Shown here: one piece after another, positions 33,887 to 47,390 of the stretch
Layout: every line of letters begins with the position of its first letter
Position numbering within the stretch: position 1 is the first letter of the stretch
Assembly: GCA_030760725.1 (NCBI GenBank)
Contig: JASWHV010000013.1
Coordinates: 33,824,699 to 33,888,698 of the forward strand
Direction of reading: 5' to 3'
Length of the DNA stretch: 64,000 nt
Source: Neostapfia colusana
Lineage: Eukaryota; Streptophyta; Magnoliopsida; Poales; Poaceae
The notes under the pieces: model-generated
Told to the model about the DNA's origin: nothing
Database searches by the model: none
The model's input: only the letters and a program-made list of their open reading frames with translations
Made by a program: the position numbers and the translations under genes

Positions 33887-36800
33887 CTACTTGACATATG
33901 GTACAAACAAGTCGGGAAAATTTAAACGGAGAAAATCATCGCTTTCGCACGTGGCTTCATCAGCGGTGTGGTTGCTCCACAAGACTTTGTAAAATCGCAA
34001 TGTCCGATTTCTTGTGGCGCGAGTCTTCTTGTCGATAATTTGTATCGGGTACTCAAAATAAGTGAGATCCGGTTGAAGATCCTCAATGTTCTCCATATGA
34101 ACTGCGGTTGGGTACTTAAGACATTTCCGCAGCTGAGAGACGTGGAAAACATTGTGAATACCCGAAAGTGACATCGGTAACTCCAGACGATAGGCCACGG
34201 GTCCGCATATCTTAGTGACAGGAAACGGCCCGATGAATCATTGAGGAAGCTTCCCCTTCACTCCGAACCGATGAACCCCTTTCATCGGAGAGACACGAAG
34301 ATAAACGTGGTCCCCTATGTCGAAGTGAAGAGGTCGACGTCTTTTGTCTGCATAACTCTTCTGCCGAGATTGAGCAGCCTTTAAATTGGCTTGAATCACT
34401 CGCACTCGTTCCTCAGCTTCATTCACGAGATCAGTCCCGTAGACCACTCTCTCGCCGGACTCACACCAATTCAGTGGTGTGTGGCACTTCCGGCCGTAAA
34501 GAGCTTCATACGGAGCCATCTTGATGCTGGATTGATAACCGTTATTATATGAGAATTCTGCTAACGGTAGATGGTCATCTCAATTCTTCCCATGATTGAT
34601 GACACATGCCCGTAGCATTTCCTCCAGAATCTAATTTATCCTCTCCGTTTGACCATCAGTTTGCGGATGATACGCTGAACTCCGAATTAACGTGGTTCCC
34701 AAGGAAGCATGCAGTTGCTCCCAAAATCTGGATACGAATAACGCACCTCGATCAGAAATGATGGTGCGGGGAACTCCGTGTAAACACATGATTCTCGAGA
34801 TGAACAGCTCCTCATACTTCTTTGCCACATATTTAGTATGGACTGGAATAAAATGTGCTGTCTTGGTCAAACGATCGACGATTACCCAAATAGAATCATG
34901 TTTGTTGCTGGTCATGGGTAAACCGACGATGAAGTTCATACTTATATCTTCCCACTTCCGTGCTGGAACCTTCAGCGGTTGAAGTGGTCCGGCTTTCCTC
35001 ATATGGTTGGCTTTAACCCGCCGACACGTATCACACTCGGATACGTACTTTGCAATCTCTCTTTTCATCCGTGTCCACCAGAACTTAGATTTCAAGTCCT
35101 GGTACATCTTATTGCTTCCCGGATGAATGGAGTACTTGGATAAATGCGCTTCATCCAATACCTTCCTCCACAATTTCATGTTCCGGGGTACAACTATTCG
35201 GTTGTTAAACCATAGAGTACCCTCTTCATCCTTGCGGAACATTTTCAACTCACCACTGTCCACTCTCCTCCGGATATGAGAAATACCCCTATCTCACTTT
35301 TGAGCCTCTACAATCTCATCTCGGATTGTAGGAATAAGAGCGAGGTTGAACAGCGATCCATAGGGAACTAAGCGCAGGCTTGGTTGTCCTTCTTCGTGTG
35401 CAGCCATGGCTAAATGGTGAATGTGGGCTTTCCGACTAAGTGCGTCGGCAACCACATTCGTTTTGCCCGGATGGTAATGAATTTCATGTTCATAGTCCTT
35501 GATCAATTCTAGCCATCTTCGCTGCCTCATATTCAGTTCTTTCTGTGTGAAGATGTACTTCAAGCTTCTGTGGTCAGTGTAGAGATGTACTAGATTGTCT
35601 AGTAGATAATGTCTCCACATTTTCAATGCAAGGACCACTGCAGCTAGTTCAAGGTCATGCGTCGGGTAATTCTGCTCATGACCCCTGAGTTGTCGGGATC
35701 CATACGCGACCACATGTCCTTCTTGCATCAACACACAACCAAAACCAATGCCGGATGCATCACAATAAACATCAAACGGCTTCGTTTTGTCTGGCTGGGC
35801 CAAAACTGGAGCTGCAGTGAGATACTTCACTAAAGTTTGAAAAGCTTGTTCACATGAATCACTCCAATCATATTTGATGCTTTTCTTCAACAGCTCCGTC
35901 AAAGGTTTAGCGACTTTGGAGAAGTTTGGAATGAATCTCTGGTAATAACCCGCTAAACATAGGAAACTCCTCACTTCATGAACAGATGTTGAATATTTTC
36001 AATTCAGCACTTGCTCGATCTTACTTAGGTCCACAGCGATGCCTTCCACTGAAATAATATGCCCAAGACACGGCACTTTGCTGATCCAAATCTCACATTT
36101 ACTAAACTTTGCATAAAGCTTATGATCTTTCAAGTGTTGGAGTACAATATGCAAATGTTCACCGTGTTCTTCTTCTAACTTTGAATAGACCAAGATATCA
36201 TTGATGAAAACCACGACGAACTTGTCTAACTCCGGCATGAACACAGAGTTCATGAGATACATAAAATGAGCCGGAGCATTAGTCAACTCAAAGACATGAC
36301 AAGATATTCATAAAGACCATAACTTGTTGAGAACGCCGTCTTAGGTACATCTTCTGCCCAGATTTTTATCTGGTGATACCCGGACCGAAGATCCATCTTT
36401 GAGAATACCTTAGCACCCACTAGTTGATCAAATAAAATATCAATGCGCGGTAGTGGATACTTATTCTTGATTGTGACAGCATTAAATGGAAGATACTCTA
36501 CGCATAGCCTCAAAGTTTCGTCCTTCTTCTTCACGAAGAGTGCGGAACAGCCCCAAGGTGATGAACTTGGGCGTATAAAACCTTTGTCCATGAGGTCATT
36601 AAGCTGCTCCTTCAATTCTGCAAGCTCCTTCGGTGCCATTTTGTATGTTCGCCGAGAAATAGGTGTTGTTCCCGGTCCTAGTTCAATCTTGAACTCTACA
36701 TCACGTTCGGGCGGCATGCCCGGCAAGTCTTCAGGAAACACATCTGGATATCCACATACCACTGGAATATCCTCAAGTTTAGGAGCTTCAATCTGATGCA

Positions 36801-38304
36801 CCGCTGCAACTCGTTGTCATGGATCCACAAGGTTCAATGTGTTGCAACCGTGTATTGGGGAATTCAGTTGGACAGTCCGAGAGCTGATGTCAAAGATAGC
36901 TCCATAATGTGTCAACCATGACATCCCCAAGATAATATCAATACTTTTGCCTTTGAGTATGATATGGCTCGCAGGATAGATGTTTCCACCCAAACATAAA
37001 GGTGCCCGTGGGACCATCTCATCTGTTGATATCTTGCCTCCGGGTGAGCTGATATGAAACGGATGCTTAACTGTGCTAAATGGAAGATTATTCTTCAACA
37101 CATAGTTTCTGCTAATAAAATTGTGGGTGGCTCCGGAATCAAACAACGCGAAAGTGGGCTGTTCATGTAAAGTGAACATGCCCGCTAAAACTGGTTCGCC
37201 TTTAGCAATGTCCTCAATAGCATTGTAATTAACCCTGCCAGCTTTTGAAAGATTCTTCTTTGAATGTTCATGATGCTGATCTGAGCATTGATGATACAAC
37301 ACACGAGTGTGGCTATGCTGAGCTCCACGACGGTTTCGTGCTGCAGAAATCCTCAGCTCTCTACTAACACGAGGTGGAGATAATTCGTGCATAGCTGGTT
37401 ACGGTAGGGTTGCACGAATAATTTATGACTGCTGCTGTTGAGGTTGAGGCTCATAAGTGATCAACTTCAGCCGTGATTGTGAGAGTTGCACCACTGGCTG
37501 AACTTGTTGACTAACTGGCGAGTAATATCACACTCGATAGTTCGGACGAACCTCTATATCACTGTCTGGCGGCATACTTCTTTTCAACTCCGCTTCACAA
37601 CGGAGATGCATGTCTTCTTTAATGATAACGGCATTTACCAACTCATTATAAATACTGTTATTTAACAAGGTCACTTGTTCCTGAAGTTCAACATTCAAAC
37701 CTCAGAAGAAATATTCACCCTTCAACGCTTCCGAGTCTACCATATGAGTGGCGTATTGCATCAAGTCCTCAAACTCCTTGAAGTACTCGTACGCACTCCT
37801 TTCTCCATGCTTTAATTCCAGAAAGTCTTGATACTTTGTTCGAAGAATTCCCGAACAAAGGTGACGTGCACGGAAAACACTCCGGAATTCATCCCATGTC
37901 ACTCGATGACCTTCAGGAAGTGTTGCAAGATACTCGGCCCACCAAGCTCCAGCGGCTCTGTGGAGTTGTTGAGCGGCAAACAGAGTCTTCTGATATTCAT
38001 CGCACTCAATCATATCAAACTTGGCTTCAATACATTGGAGCCAATGAGCCGACTCCAACGGTTCTTTCGCTTCCGAGAAAACCGGTGGTTGTCTTGCTAG
38101 AAAATCCAGATAGGTTCTTGGCGTGGGATTCTGCTGTAGTGTCTCTTGTCGTATGGTTTGTCGCACCAACAGATCCAGAGACTCAGCCATGTTTGCCAAG
38201 ATTTCCGTCAATTCGGTTGATGATGTCGGCACTTCTTGTCGTGGCAAATTACTTTCGCCGTGACTCGACTCCCCAACCTCACTCCTGGAATGAGCATGAT
38301 CCAT
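33887..38304 (-). pseudogene. gag-pol: F2b gag-pol relic, full length
   Basis: Starts at ATG 38304 (MDHAHSRSEVGESS), one base after acceptor cttgcag. Order on the minus strand: Gag core; decayed zinc knuckle near 37290 (YHQCSDQHHEHSKK, two ligands missing); protease LFDSGATHNF; RT with FINDILVYSK where relatives have FIDD (near 36190); RNase H (VYCDASGIG); integrase (IHPGSNKMYQ, CDTC, HPQTDGQTER); GKL tail; and a chromodomain whose ATWE motif reads ATCE. The frame is kept until about 36285, where a small deletion shifts it once. Stops at about 37702, 36815, 35999, 35294, 34631, 34580 and 34238 mostly fit CGA, CAG or TGG turned to stop codons. Non-functional. Confidence 0.92.
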
Positions 38305-39462
38305 GCTGCAAGAGTGAGCAATTTACGGTTAAAATTCAAAGTTTAAACTCAAAATGAATTGAAAACATAACCGTAAAAGCATCACATCAATATTGCAGCA
38401 TTACACAAGCTAACTAGGGTTTCGACAATTCTGAAATCTACCGAACTTGAGCAAGTTTGTCCAAACCCTTAATTCCAATAGTAGGCAAAACTGAAAAATA
38501 ACTCAAGAACGTTTCATGGACTTAGAGAAGTCTAAAACATCTCCGTCCACAACAAGTCCCAAGCCAAATAGCAATAAGCACTACTTTGTTCAGACTGACC
38601 AATAGGTCTTAATCCCAGCATTTGAATATGAAAATGGCTATTTCATGTCTCAAGTTGAATATCAAAGTTATAGTTAACTTCAACATATTTCCAACGAGTA
38701 TTTATTTGCCTTCATATCTGTTCTGGATCAAAAGATATGATATTTTAAAGTTAACAGAAATCTGGAACAATTTTGACAGCACCTCCTTTGAAAGTGTCTG
38801 TTTTGTCCGCAAGATTTCTTACAATTAGACTCCAAATCTGGAGAAACTTTGAACTACAAAGTCGTAGCACAATTCCTAAACTTTCCAAGGGCGTATTATA
38901 TGACCCTTAGAAATTTTTCTATAGAACGTTATGGTCGAAATACAGAAATTTCCAGAGAGCAATTTGTGCCTGCCCTGTTTTTGGGCAGTTCACACTCATC
39001 TGAAAATTTCGTCCATTTGGAGGGTGATTCTGATATGGAGTTCTACAGAAGAGTTGTAAAAGACTTTAACAGATTTCCAGAAATGTATCACTCACCTCCA
39101 TTGGTTCAACCAAACAAAAGTTATGCCCTGTTCAACTTCAGCAAATATTCTGCCGAAAACAGGGGAGGTTATTACTAAGTCTTTGTGAATGAATCTATAC
39201 TCCCAATTGACTATTTGTTCAATATAGGAGTTCATTAACCCTTAATGGAATCCTAGACTACACATTTACTCTTTTTTATTTTCAAACCTTCTTTTCATGA
39301 AGTTCAAAACATATCACGATACTACGTTTTCTCACCAAATTAAAAATCCTAACCGGCTTTATACCGGCATATACGTATCAAGTGGTGGCACTAAAACGAC
39401 CACTCACAAACGTTGTCTACACGACATGTACTAACGTGGTTAAGGTACCTGCCGAAAACCAC

Positions 39463-39930
39463 TCAATAATGATGCACAGATTGGTTTATCATTTCAGGCA
39501 GGTCCATGTCATAGTAAAAACAAATGCCCTGTATCATTGCCATACGGGCCGTCCTTGAGTCAAGCCACGTCTCAAGGTACATGATCGGGTTATTCACCAC
39601 CCGACGAGGGCTCCACACCATTGCAATAAAGCACACCGGTGGAACAGCGCTTTCGTATGCCTCATAGGACATAAAGAGTCCTAGAGAACACACTTCGTGT
39701 TACAAACCACACGATGGGATTTCCTGCTCTTGTCCCTGGTTTGCACACTGGAGGCTAGTGCCATTCATATGTCTCTAAGACATGAAGAGTCTTAAAAAAC
39801 ATATTCACTTCCCGTCCATTGCTGAACGAGACATCCCACACTACTTTCCTCGTATGGGTGAGCTAACCAAAATTGATCCGCTTTCGGTGGTGTTCCTTAC
39901 CATTCTTACCTCCACGTAAGTGCGTCGTTA
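39463..39930 (-). pseudogene. decayed leader ORF of F2b
   Basis: Counterpart of 9509-9975. The clearest block, 39463-39693, shares VWSPRRVVNNPIMYLETWLD and CFYYDxDLPEM with F2a. Upstream, in another frame, both copies share a basic GGKNGKE stretch with stops. The start codon used by F2a reads ACG here. Family unknown. Confidence 0.5.
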
Positions 39931-40084
39931 CAGAATTAAAATACTGAATGATAACACACTGTTAGCTTGCCACCTTAAGTAACTATGCTAAGAATACTCC
40001 TTATCTGGGCAAACTATACGTTCCTCACTCGTATACTCCTAAGTTTTTGAAAATATGCTCTTTTCATACGTGCTATTCACAATG

Positions 40085-40098
40085 CGGCTCTGATACCA
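40085..40098 (-). other. F2b primer binding site (initiator Met tRNA)
   Basis: Minus-strand TGGTATCAGAGCCG, one mismatch to the F2a site, four bases from the LTR end. Confidence 0.9.
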
Positions 40099-40102
40099 CG
40101 CC

Positions 40103-43100
40103 TGTGAAGCCCGGTGATCGCAGTGGGTGGTGCCGTGCGATGCGGCACCCAACAGCATGCACAAAAAGAGACATAAGAACATATGGAACCATTTTATTAC
40201 TCAAGATAAGTTCTTTTACAACATAAGTACACACACAGCGGAAATTAAAACTAGCTGGACAATCTACTCACTCTCGACCCTAACTACGCCGAAGAGAAGT
40301 CGTTCAGCCTGTGAACGCTTCCTACTAGCTTCACCAAAGAAAGGCAGCGGCTAGGTTTCCGATGAGTGAACAAACCGTGAGGTTCATCGTCTCACCGAAC
40401 AACCCTCTTCATAGCAGGCATCCTGCTACCTGTAAAACAACTCAGAAGCAACCGTGAGCACTAAGGCTCAGCAAGACTTAACCGTCAATCCTAAACATGA
40501 AACTCTACATGCAAGGGTAGTAAGACAATAGGAACTTGTATTTGCAAAAATGAAGCTTGACTAAACTTGATCCTTATATTCAGATTCTTATAGCCTTATT
40601 TTAGTGGTCCTCACGCCTCACAACACCGGAAGTCCACAATCAAACAAGAAACGCTTATCCCGATGTTGCTAGCCTAAGGTGGAACATAAATTTAGTTGGC
40701 TCTATATCTAATTCAGTCAAGGTTCCAATACAATGATTCATCCACAACAGCAAGTTAAGAGATTTAGTTCCTCTTCTTACTACGTCACGGCGCAGTGGGC
40801 AAGTATGCTCAATCCTCTTCCGCGAGCGACGGTGATTCGAATCAATAACAACCCAGAATACACGACACATACACCCGCCTTGAAAGACTCTCTCAAGAGC
40901 TGTTTCTTACGTTGTATGCAGCAACCTTTCACACGACACCCTGACATAGAAAACTGCTTCGCGCTGAGCAGGATGGTCCTCTACACAGACACGTCGAAGT
41001 TGCCCGCTAAAGGATTTACACCTCCCACCTTCTCAACGCCATTCCCACGCGAAGGATGAGTTTCCATATCACGGTCCATCGAGTTACATCGGTTTCATGG
41101 GTCCCATACCCCACTATATATCCGGTATAGCTCAATCTTGCCAGCAGGGCCGCATACATATGGTCCTTAACCGACACGGACGTGGCTACAACCAACCTCC
41201 ACATTTGCCTTACCATCCCGGTCCAGGCCAAATGTGGTCTCAAGCATTGTCACACCCATCGCAGGTTGAGACCAACCTTGAGCGCTCCATCCTACAGAAA
41301 CATCCCCGTCCCCATCTCATTTTCATGAGGGTCCTCTTATCATCAACCTCTCGCGAGTAACTCCATTACTCGAACTTTCTCGCGAGTAGCTTTTTACTAC
41401 TCGACTTCTACCGAGCTAGTTACAACATTAGCCTAGCATCTACGACGAGGCAAAGCCTACACTAAACCTTCTACTCAGGAATGTAATAGCCATGCAAGTG
41501 GGTTTCAATCATCCTAGACATAATGCACAATATCAACTCTAATAACCATGAGGTGAAGTAAAGCAAAATTTAAAACGGTAACGATATGCAAACCGGCGAT
41601 TGTCTTGCTCAACGGTTTTGTTAGAAGATAGGAGTTAGTGTTCCTCCGGAGAATCCGCCAAACTCGTCATGAGATGGAGATCCTCGCTGCAGAGTCGAGT
41701 CCTCATCGAACGTCGACGTCACGTGCTATTAAGATGATTTATGCACATGTATTCAAAAGCAATTTAGAAAATGATTCAAAACTGTTGTACCAGTTAACTC
41801 ACACCTAAAAGGGAAAATCAACAGCAAGGTTTCTTTTTTTGGATCTATAACCTTAGAGAGGATGAAAGCTAGGGTGAAAAGAGATACTAGTAATCACCAT
41901 GTGATTAAGTCCATTATATGAACACTTAAACCTAAAAGATGGTAGCTCAAGTTCCAGAGGTCCAATGATGCTGAGAATTTAACCACATCTTCTATGGAAG
42001 GTATTTAGGCAGTGTGCAAAAATTGAGCTCATGAAATGGCTTCATGTGAGCACAACAAATCCTTATGTGGTTTTCACTAATCTGCCTTTACCCTCTAGAT
42101 ATTAAGCTTTCCTATGCTGCAAAGTAGACTTTTTGTGAAGTACAAAATGTCCTGAGTCCATAGGAATTGGTTTTACCATATTTGGATTTTTCCTACATGG
42201 AGCTATAAATTATACAAAGAATGGGGAAAAGCTGAAATTGTCTCTGTTCATTTTCCCATTTTCAGAGATATAAGGAATGAACACATCATTTGACCAAGCA
42301 AATGGGGTCCAGTTACTCTGAAATATTTACTGGTGTTCAAGGAATTTTTGAAGAATGTCCTGTCCAAATTTGGGAATTTTACAATAAACAGAACTCCTGT
42401 AAAAATTCCTACAGGATTTTAGTTAAATGAATTAATGAGCCAAATACAGAGATTTTCATAAATATTGGGATGCACCCTGGATAGTACTATTTGAGAGGAA
42501 TCCAACAAAATTTGTTTCACAAATTTTGGACACTCCTACACAAAGTTATGTCTCTCCAAAATTTGAACTGAAGTGGGAAAATCTGGAAAATGTTTAAGTG
42601 CCAACAGTGGCTCCCACTCATCATCCCTAACCTTCAGCCTCGCGCCAAACAGGGCAGTGGCGGCTCCCTCCGGCGAGGGTTGCCAGAAAGGTCCTTCCCG
42701 GCCACATCCGGACCCTCTGCTGGCCGCCCCCCCCCATTTTCCCCCACGCTGAACATGTTGGTGAGGTCGCCGGCGGCTGAAACTCGCCGGAAAACAGGGC
42801 GCACCGGCAACAGCAAACCCTAGGGCTCCGCCGAGGTCGTGCACGGTGAATTCTGCACCAAATGGTCGGTTCTTGGGCTATAAAGAACCAGGAGATCATG
42901 TAGAAGACCGACATGAGGTCTAAACAAGCCGGGGTGCGCTCCAAACCTATCGGCACGGTGCACCCGACATGGTCCAGCGGTATACCATCGAAAAGAACTC
43001 GGATTCCTTGCTCTACACTCAATTTCTTGTTCTAAAATCTATGGAGGAGGTGTGCTAGGCAGTTAAGATCCTGTTTGTGAAGTTTGAAACACAACAAACA

Positions 43101-44264
43101 TGATTTGAGGACGAATTTTGTAATTCCTTACCACAAGGTCAGTTTCTGCCGCCCGGGAGAAAAACTTGAAATTCTCCCTCTGTGATCAATGGCTAGGGCT
43201 GAGCTTCGGAGGTGAGCAACTAAGCTTGTAGGTGCACCGATGGGGTGGCTTGATTGGGTGTGATTACTCCTGGTTTGGGCTGTCCACGGCGACCAGTTCC
43301 GGTTTCTCGGTGTTCCACACAGAAGCTGCAGCAACTTGCTGTTTTCCGGCGCAAACAAGCTTGGGACAGGGGATGAAGAGGGCTGGCAGGCTAGAGCACT
43401 GGTGGGCGCAGCTTTTTGCTGTGGAGAGATTGAGCAACTGATCTGCGGTGGCCGTGGTTATCGGGAGAAAACAGATCGGCGGGTTCTGCTCGGGAGGAAA
43501 ACAGCGAGCGAGCGCTCGGGCTGGGAGAAAGTAAAACAGCTTGCTGCACTCGTGGGCATGTCGATCAGACCGGCAAACGATCACGCAAGCAGGAGCTGGC
43601 CTCGGTGAGTCATCAGATGGCACCGGCCGACGGGAGGTGGCGCACACGTGCTGTCCGAGCAAAACAGAGAAGACTTCGTTTTGAAGTCTACTGACATGTG
43701 GGCCCCAATTCTCCCCTCTTATCTCCCAATTCCGTTTAAAATAGCAAATGAGCTCCGAATTTGATCAAACTTGGAGGATAGGTCAAAAGAATTATGAGGA
43801 ACTAAAATTTGAAATCATATTTTGAAATTGAGTTTGTTTGGTTCAAAATTCAAATTTAAGTTTGAATTTGAATGTGCCCTCATTTAATCCTCGGAATAAA
43901 TAGTATATGAAACCTAAAATTCTCCAAATTTGAAACTTAGGCTCTTGAATATATGAGAAATGCATCTATGATCCCACATATAGGCCTCTGTACAATCTGA
44001 ATAGAAATCCTTTCAAAAGATTCAAATTGCGGTTAAATTCCCTCCACTCTACTCATAGAGGAGGTGCACATGAGTTAGAGTTTTGGAAGTGAAATTCTGT
44101 CCCTTAGGTTAATATGGTTTGAGCATGGGCTAGAGAAAATTTTTAACTCCCACACATGTCCATATTTGTGTTCATCATTTCATGTGACAAAACTATAGTC
44201 TTTTATCGCCTTAACTTTGTTTCATAAGTTGACATTAAACTTTACAAAAGTTAGGGCTGTTACA
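40103..44264 (-). repeat. F2b 5' LTR (4,162 bp)
   Basis: Ends tgtgaagcccgg / gggctgttaca on the plus strand. Paired inverted repeats lie near 41345-41405. The leader donor on the minus strand is at 43132/43131 (cttgtg|gtaagg). A matching acceptor stands right before the gag ATG (38307-38306), which suggests a ~4.8 kb leader intron. An acidic segment before a GCAAG site (about 41600-41720) ends in a stop. No host gene is seen. Confidence 0.93.
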
Positions 44265-44269
44265 CTAGC
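44265..44269. repeat. F2b target-site duplication, right
   Basis: ctagc, matching 17471-17475. Confidence 0.92.
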
Positions 44270-45155
44270 TACGGGAGCAAAGGTTTCATCAAACATCAAA
44301 CCTTCAACTTGTTAGTAGCCTTTGGCCACAAGTGTTGCCTTGTTCCTTTTCACCACTCCACGTTCATCTTGTTTGTTGCGGAACACCCACTTGGTACCTA
44401 CAATGTTGGCATTTGGTCTCTTCACCAATTCCAAAACTTTATTTCTGTTGAAGTTGTTCAACTCCTCTTGCATGGACACCACCCAATCCGGGTCTTGTAG
44501 TTCTTCCTCCACCCTTAAGGGATCCAAAGAAGAAACAAATGAGTAATTCTAAAAAAATTAGCTACACGGGATCGAGTGTTTACTCATCTAGTTATATAAC
44601 CAAGAATGTTATCAACGGGGTGATCCCGTTGAACACTTTGGTATACTCTTGGATTAGCGACTTGAGGTGTTGGATCAACTTCATCTTCATCATCGACTCC
44701 CCCTTGACATTGACATCATATTGATGTTGATCAACTTGATCTTGAGAATCTTGTCGTTGACCATTTTGAGCTTGATATTGCACTTGTGTCGGGGGAGTAG
44801 CTGGTGTTGAGGGTTGATCCATCTGACCTTGATTTTTCTTTTGTGGGCTTTCATCACCAAGGGCCATCCTTCTTAATGCTATGCATGGTGCCTCCTCTTC
44901 ATCTAGCATAAATTAGTCAACTTTCTCTACTTGAGAGCCATTAGTTTCATCAAACACTACATCACGTGCAATTTCAACACAAATGGAGCTTCTGTTGAAA
45001 ACACGATATGCATAAGTATTTGAGTCATAACCAAGCAAGAAACATTCATCAGATTCGGATGCAAATTTTGAAGTGCTAGGTTTCTTATTAAGAATATAGA
45101 ACTTGCTACCAAAGACTCTAAAGTATGAACGTTTGGCATGTTACCGGTTAGAAGC
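44270..45155 (-). pseudogene. pol: Ty1/copia pol relic, integrase C-terminus and RT N-terminus
   Basis: Second half of the copia element split by F2b. On the minus strand from 45155: integrase tail (SESDECFLLGYDSNTYAYRV, then VEIARDVVFDETNGS), a linker rich in Q and D (44592-44909), and the RT start (WVVSMQEELNNFNRNKVLEL, GTKWVFRNKQ, ATLVAKGY). It reads on to FDETFAPVA at the F2b junction. Frameshifts and a stop after AKGY show decay. It is cut at 45155 by LTR F4a, whose target duplication may be gaagc (45151-45155). The N-terminal gag and protease part lies beyond the window. Confidence 0.9.
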
Positions 45156-47073
45156 TGTGAGGACCCGACGGCCCGACAAACCAGGATCTCGCTGAGGGTG
45201 CTGCGATAGATAGCACCGGATAAAACACATAAAAGGCGATGAATAAGCGGAAGCAAAATTTTATTACAGAACTTGTTTATGAACATAGTTACATCAAAAT
45301 ACTGTTAAGTTTACACTCACGGGCGTAGGCTAAGCAAAAGGTCTCACGTTCAGCCCGTGAACGTGATTTCCACTAGCACACACGCATACACTAACACGGC
45401 GGCGTGCACGGCTCCCACTCGGCGGTGGCTCCCTCTCGGGGGTCCGTCTCCTTATCGGGATCCTCCTCCTCATGCACCCTGCAAATTCTTCAAACACAAG
45501 CAGTGAGCACGATGGCTCAGCAAGACTGACCCGTCTCACCTACACATGGAACTATACATGCCGGGTTTGCAGTGTATAATAGGAAAGTATGTTGCAAAAG
45601 ACATGCCTAATTAGTTGATTCTTACTTTCAAGTTTTAGACTCATGTTAGTGGGGAAACCTTGTGCTAAGACACATAAGAAAGCCGCAATCAAACAAGAAA
45701 CACATTTCTCTTATGTGTTTTGCCTAAGGTTGAAAAGAACTTTAATTGGCTCTAAGCTAAAGAAATTTTTTAACAAACAATGTATAGCTTTCAACCAGCA
45801 CATTTTATCATGACAACTAGCCTGTTCTTTCTACATCACAGTACAATGAACAAGAGGTACTTACTGACCGCGAGGGACGGCGATTATAATCAATTTACAC
45901 CTGCAGGGTTACCCGAATAACCCGTCACGTACGCCCGTACTCGATGTTTCCTACAGCAACCATAATGGATGTCGCACGCAATCATCTTTCATCCATTAGC
46001 CAAGTGTTGAACCAGTCCTATCGTCCCAAGTAGGAGGTCTCTACGCGGAGCATCTGCAGTGTCCGCTAGCCGATTTACACCTCGCTGCTCTCAACCTACC
46101 CTCTGGACGACAAGCAATGCCTCTGGCTACCCGAATTACATTGTTTCCCAGTTCCCATATATCCGGTAGGTCTTCGGTACAGTTATAGCTAGTTCAACAG
46201 GCCCGCACACGGCTCGGTCCTCAACCGACACAAGCAGAGCTATGGCACCCAGGCCCCAAAGTCCTGCTGCCCTTACTCTCCGCTCGGTCTCATTTTCTTG
46301 CCATGTGAATCATTATCTATCCTTCTAACCGAGTAGTGTGCCTCTAGCCTATTATCGCGAGTAGTTCCAACTACTCAACTTGTACTGAATCCTATATCAT
46401 TTTAGCATTGTAGTGGCTACTCGAGGATCAAATCCTAAGCCCAAAACCTCTGGTTCTCTTGGCTGTGCATTTGGGTTTCCAATCAAGACTCTAATGCACA
46501 ATTGTAAGAAATGCATAAAGTAAGTGATCAAAACATAAGACTTGGTAAATGGTTTAATGCAAACCGGAGCTTGCCTTAATGCTTGTCGTGGGCTTATTGT
46601 TCTTCCGAAGTAATAAAGTCCAGAACCTCCGGGTCTTCTTCGAGTTTAGCGACTACACAAAATAGACATACGATATGTATCAATTTAAATGCAAATGACT
46701 TAAATTTGATATGGTGAAGACTATAAGTATAGCTAGACAGTCCTTTTGCTTCTGAAATTTTTACTGAGGTTTGTTGACTACCTAAATAGGGCTTGGCCAA
46801 ATTTCATTTGAGGCGAACCTCATTTGAGCCTGCACAAATAAAGGTATATTTGGCCATAATTAGAGCTCTTATGGTTTTCTATGGGTTTTCATGGAACAAG
46901 CCATGACTTTCTGTGTGTTCTTATGGAATTGGTTTCATATAATTTGCAGCATCCTAGCAAAAGATATAGCTAAACAAATTCAGAGAAATTCTGAAAAATG
47001 TTTCTGGACATTTTCCTTTTTCTCTGGACCAGTTTCCTTAATTACACCATTAGGTGGATCAAATGAGCTCGGA
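45156..47073 (-). repeat. LTR F4a, first part
   Basis: Starts tgtgaggacccgacgg inside copia and runs to 47073, where its sister LTR F4b inserts. Continues at 51004. It aligns closely with 47074-48990. Exon-like acidic segments on the minus strand: 46594-46652 (exon a, ends early in TAA) and 45391-45478 (exon b, reads EEEDPDKETDPREG but appears one base short against F4b). The rest of F4a lies beyond element B, outside the window. Confidence 0.85.
46594..46652 (-). other. F4a LTR putative acidic exon a (early stop)
   Basis: After acceptor-like ttttgtgtag the frame reads AKLEEDPEVLDFITSEEQ then TAA. F4b stays open to the GC donor. Confidence 0.4.
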
Positions 47074-47301
47074 TGACACGGCCCCACGGCCTCGTCGAGC
47101 CAGGATCACGCTGAGGGGTGCTGCGTTGCACAGCACCGGATAACGCACATAAAAGATACAAAGCAGAAGCAATGTTTTATTACATAAACAAGTTTATGAA
47201 CATTTTACAACAAAATATGTTCAGTCTACACTCATGGGCGTAGAATACGCACCGAGTTCACGTTCAGCCCGTGAACGTGTCCCAGCTAGCACGCACACAC
47301 A

Positions 47302-47390
47302 CTAACACGGCGGCGTGCACGACTCCCACTCGACGGGGTTTCCCTCTTGGGGTTCCGTCTCTTCCTCGGGAGTCCCTTCATCATAAACCC
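47302..47390 (-). other. F4b LTR putative acidic exon b
   Basis: After acceptor gcttttgcag it reads YDEGTPEEETEPQEGNPVEW and, after six more codons (ESCTPPC region), TAG. In the phase set by exon a. Confidence 0.5.

Larger units (their letters stand above)
17476..44264 (-). mobile_element. Ty3/gypsy chromovirus F2b, complete but interrupted by element A
   Basis: Minus strand. 5' LTR 44264-40103; PBS; leader with conserved decayed ORF; gag-pol relic; polypurine tract; 3' LTR 33823-17476, split by element A. Without A and its duplicated CCGGG the element is about 14.6 kb, and its LTRs are 4,161 and 4,162 bases. It sits in copia RT with TSD CTAGC. Sister copy of F2a. Confidence 0.93.
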
